Source of the DNA: Verrucomicrobiota bacterium
Lineage (GTDB): Bacteria; Verrucomicrobiota; Verrucomicrobiia; Verrucomicrobiales; Akkermansiaceae
Length of the DNA stretch: 5,186 bases
NCBI GenBank assembly: GCA_009885905.1
Contig: VFJU01000121.1
Location: 1-5,186, forward strand
Direction: 5' to 3'
Positions 5,185 through 5,186 of the stretch are shown here, piece by piece (the stretch's first letter is position 1; each line of letters starts with the position of its first letter). The position numbers were made by a program, and so were the translations under genes. The notes beneath the pieces are model-generated. The model saw nothing but the letters and a program-made list of their open reading frames with translations, was not told the origin of the DNA and did no database searches.

Positions 5185-5186
5185 GC

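Larger units (their letters stand above)
4921..5186. repeat. GC-rich palindromic repeat cluster, continuing past the window
   Basis: Composition changes sharply at 4921 from AT-rich to GC-rich. The segment begins AACGGTAGGG, followed by an imperfect palindrome GGCCGACC (4929-4936) and GGTCCGCC (4943-4950), 7 of 8 pairs. A 43-base unit at 4984-5026 recurs at 5142-5184 with 36 of 43 identities. The first copy is itself a hairpin with 11-base perfect arms. Between them lie a 16-base perfect palindrome (5077-5092) and a nested stem CGCGCC (5105-5110)/GGCGCG (5138-5143) enclosing GGCAG (5114-5118)/CTGCC (5127-5131). Such dense palindromes resemble the intergenic repeats common in Opitutae-type Verrucomicrobia, as far as I recall. 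Mobile origin (MITE-like) or a REP-like role in transcript ends are both possible. Confidence 0.65.

Overview
The window most likely comes from a Verrucomicrobiota genome, probably an Opitutae-type lineage. The main evidence is a secreted protein ending in a VPDTG-CTERM tripartite tail, the VPDSG-type exosortase signal described from this phylum. A short omega subunit lying directly before smpB, a GDSL esterase type common in Verrucomicrobia/Planctomycetes, and a GC-rich palindromic repeat at the right edge fit this. The placement rests on recognising families by eye, not on a search.

Layout. Positions 1-567 (+) hold the 3' part of an SGNH/GDSL hydrolase whose start lies off the left edge. 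Positions 568-1167 have no gene but carry three inverted repeats and a sigma-54-like promoter in front of the exosortase-sorted surface protein (1168-1932, +). That gene is followed by a long structured hairpin with a T tract (1967-2039). A secreted protein with a lysozyme-like EGL/GIGH motif lies on the minus strand (2133-2936). Fifty bases away and divergent from it is a four-helix membrane protein of DUF3147 type (2987-3382, +). Then come rpoZ (3586-3789, +) and smpB (3823-4281, +), 33 bases apart and probably one housekeeping transcription unit. A small proline-rich lipoprotein (4285-4596, -) converges on smpB with a 3-base gap. The rest is non-coding as far as can be seen and ends in a palindromic repeat cluster (4921-5186) that runs off the right edge.

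How it works together. Three products are predicted to be exported: the VPDTG protein (outer surface), the lysozyme-like protein (periplasm or outside) and the lipoprotein. No exosortase gene is in the window, so the sorting enzyme must be encoded elsewhere. rpoZ and smpB serve transcription and ribosome rescue and are unrelated in function to the envelope genes.

The points most worth following up are the sigma-54-like promoter with upstream palindromes before the VPDTG gene, the structured 3' element with two mutually exclusive folds, the lysozyme-like motif in the 267-residue secreted protein, and the repeat cluster. I see no CRISPR array, tRNA, rRNA, transposase or defence system, and no convincing previously undescribed system.
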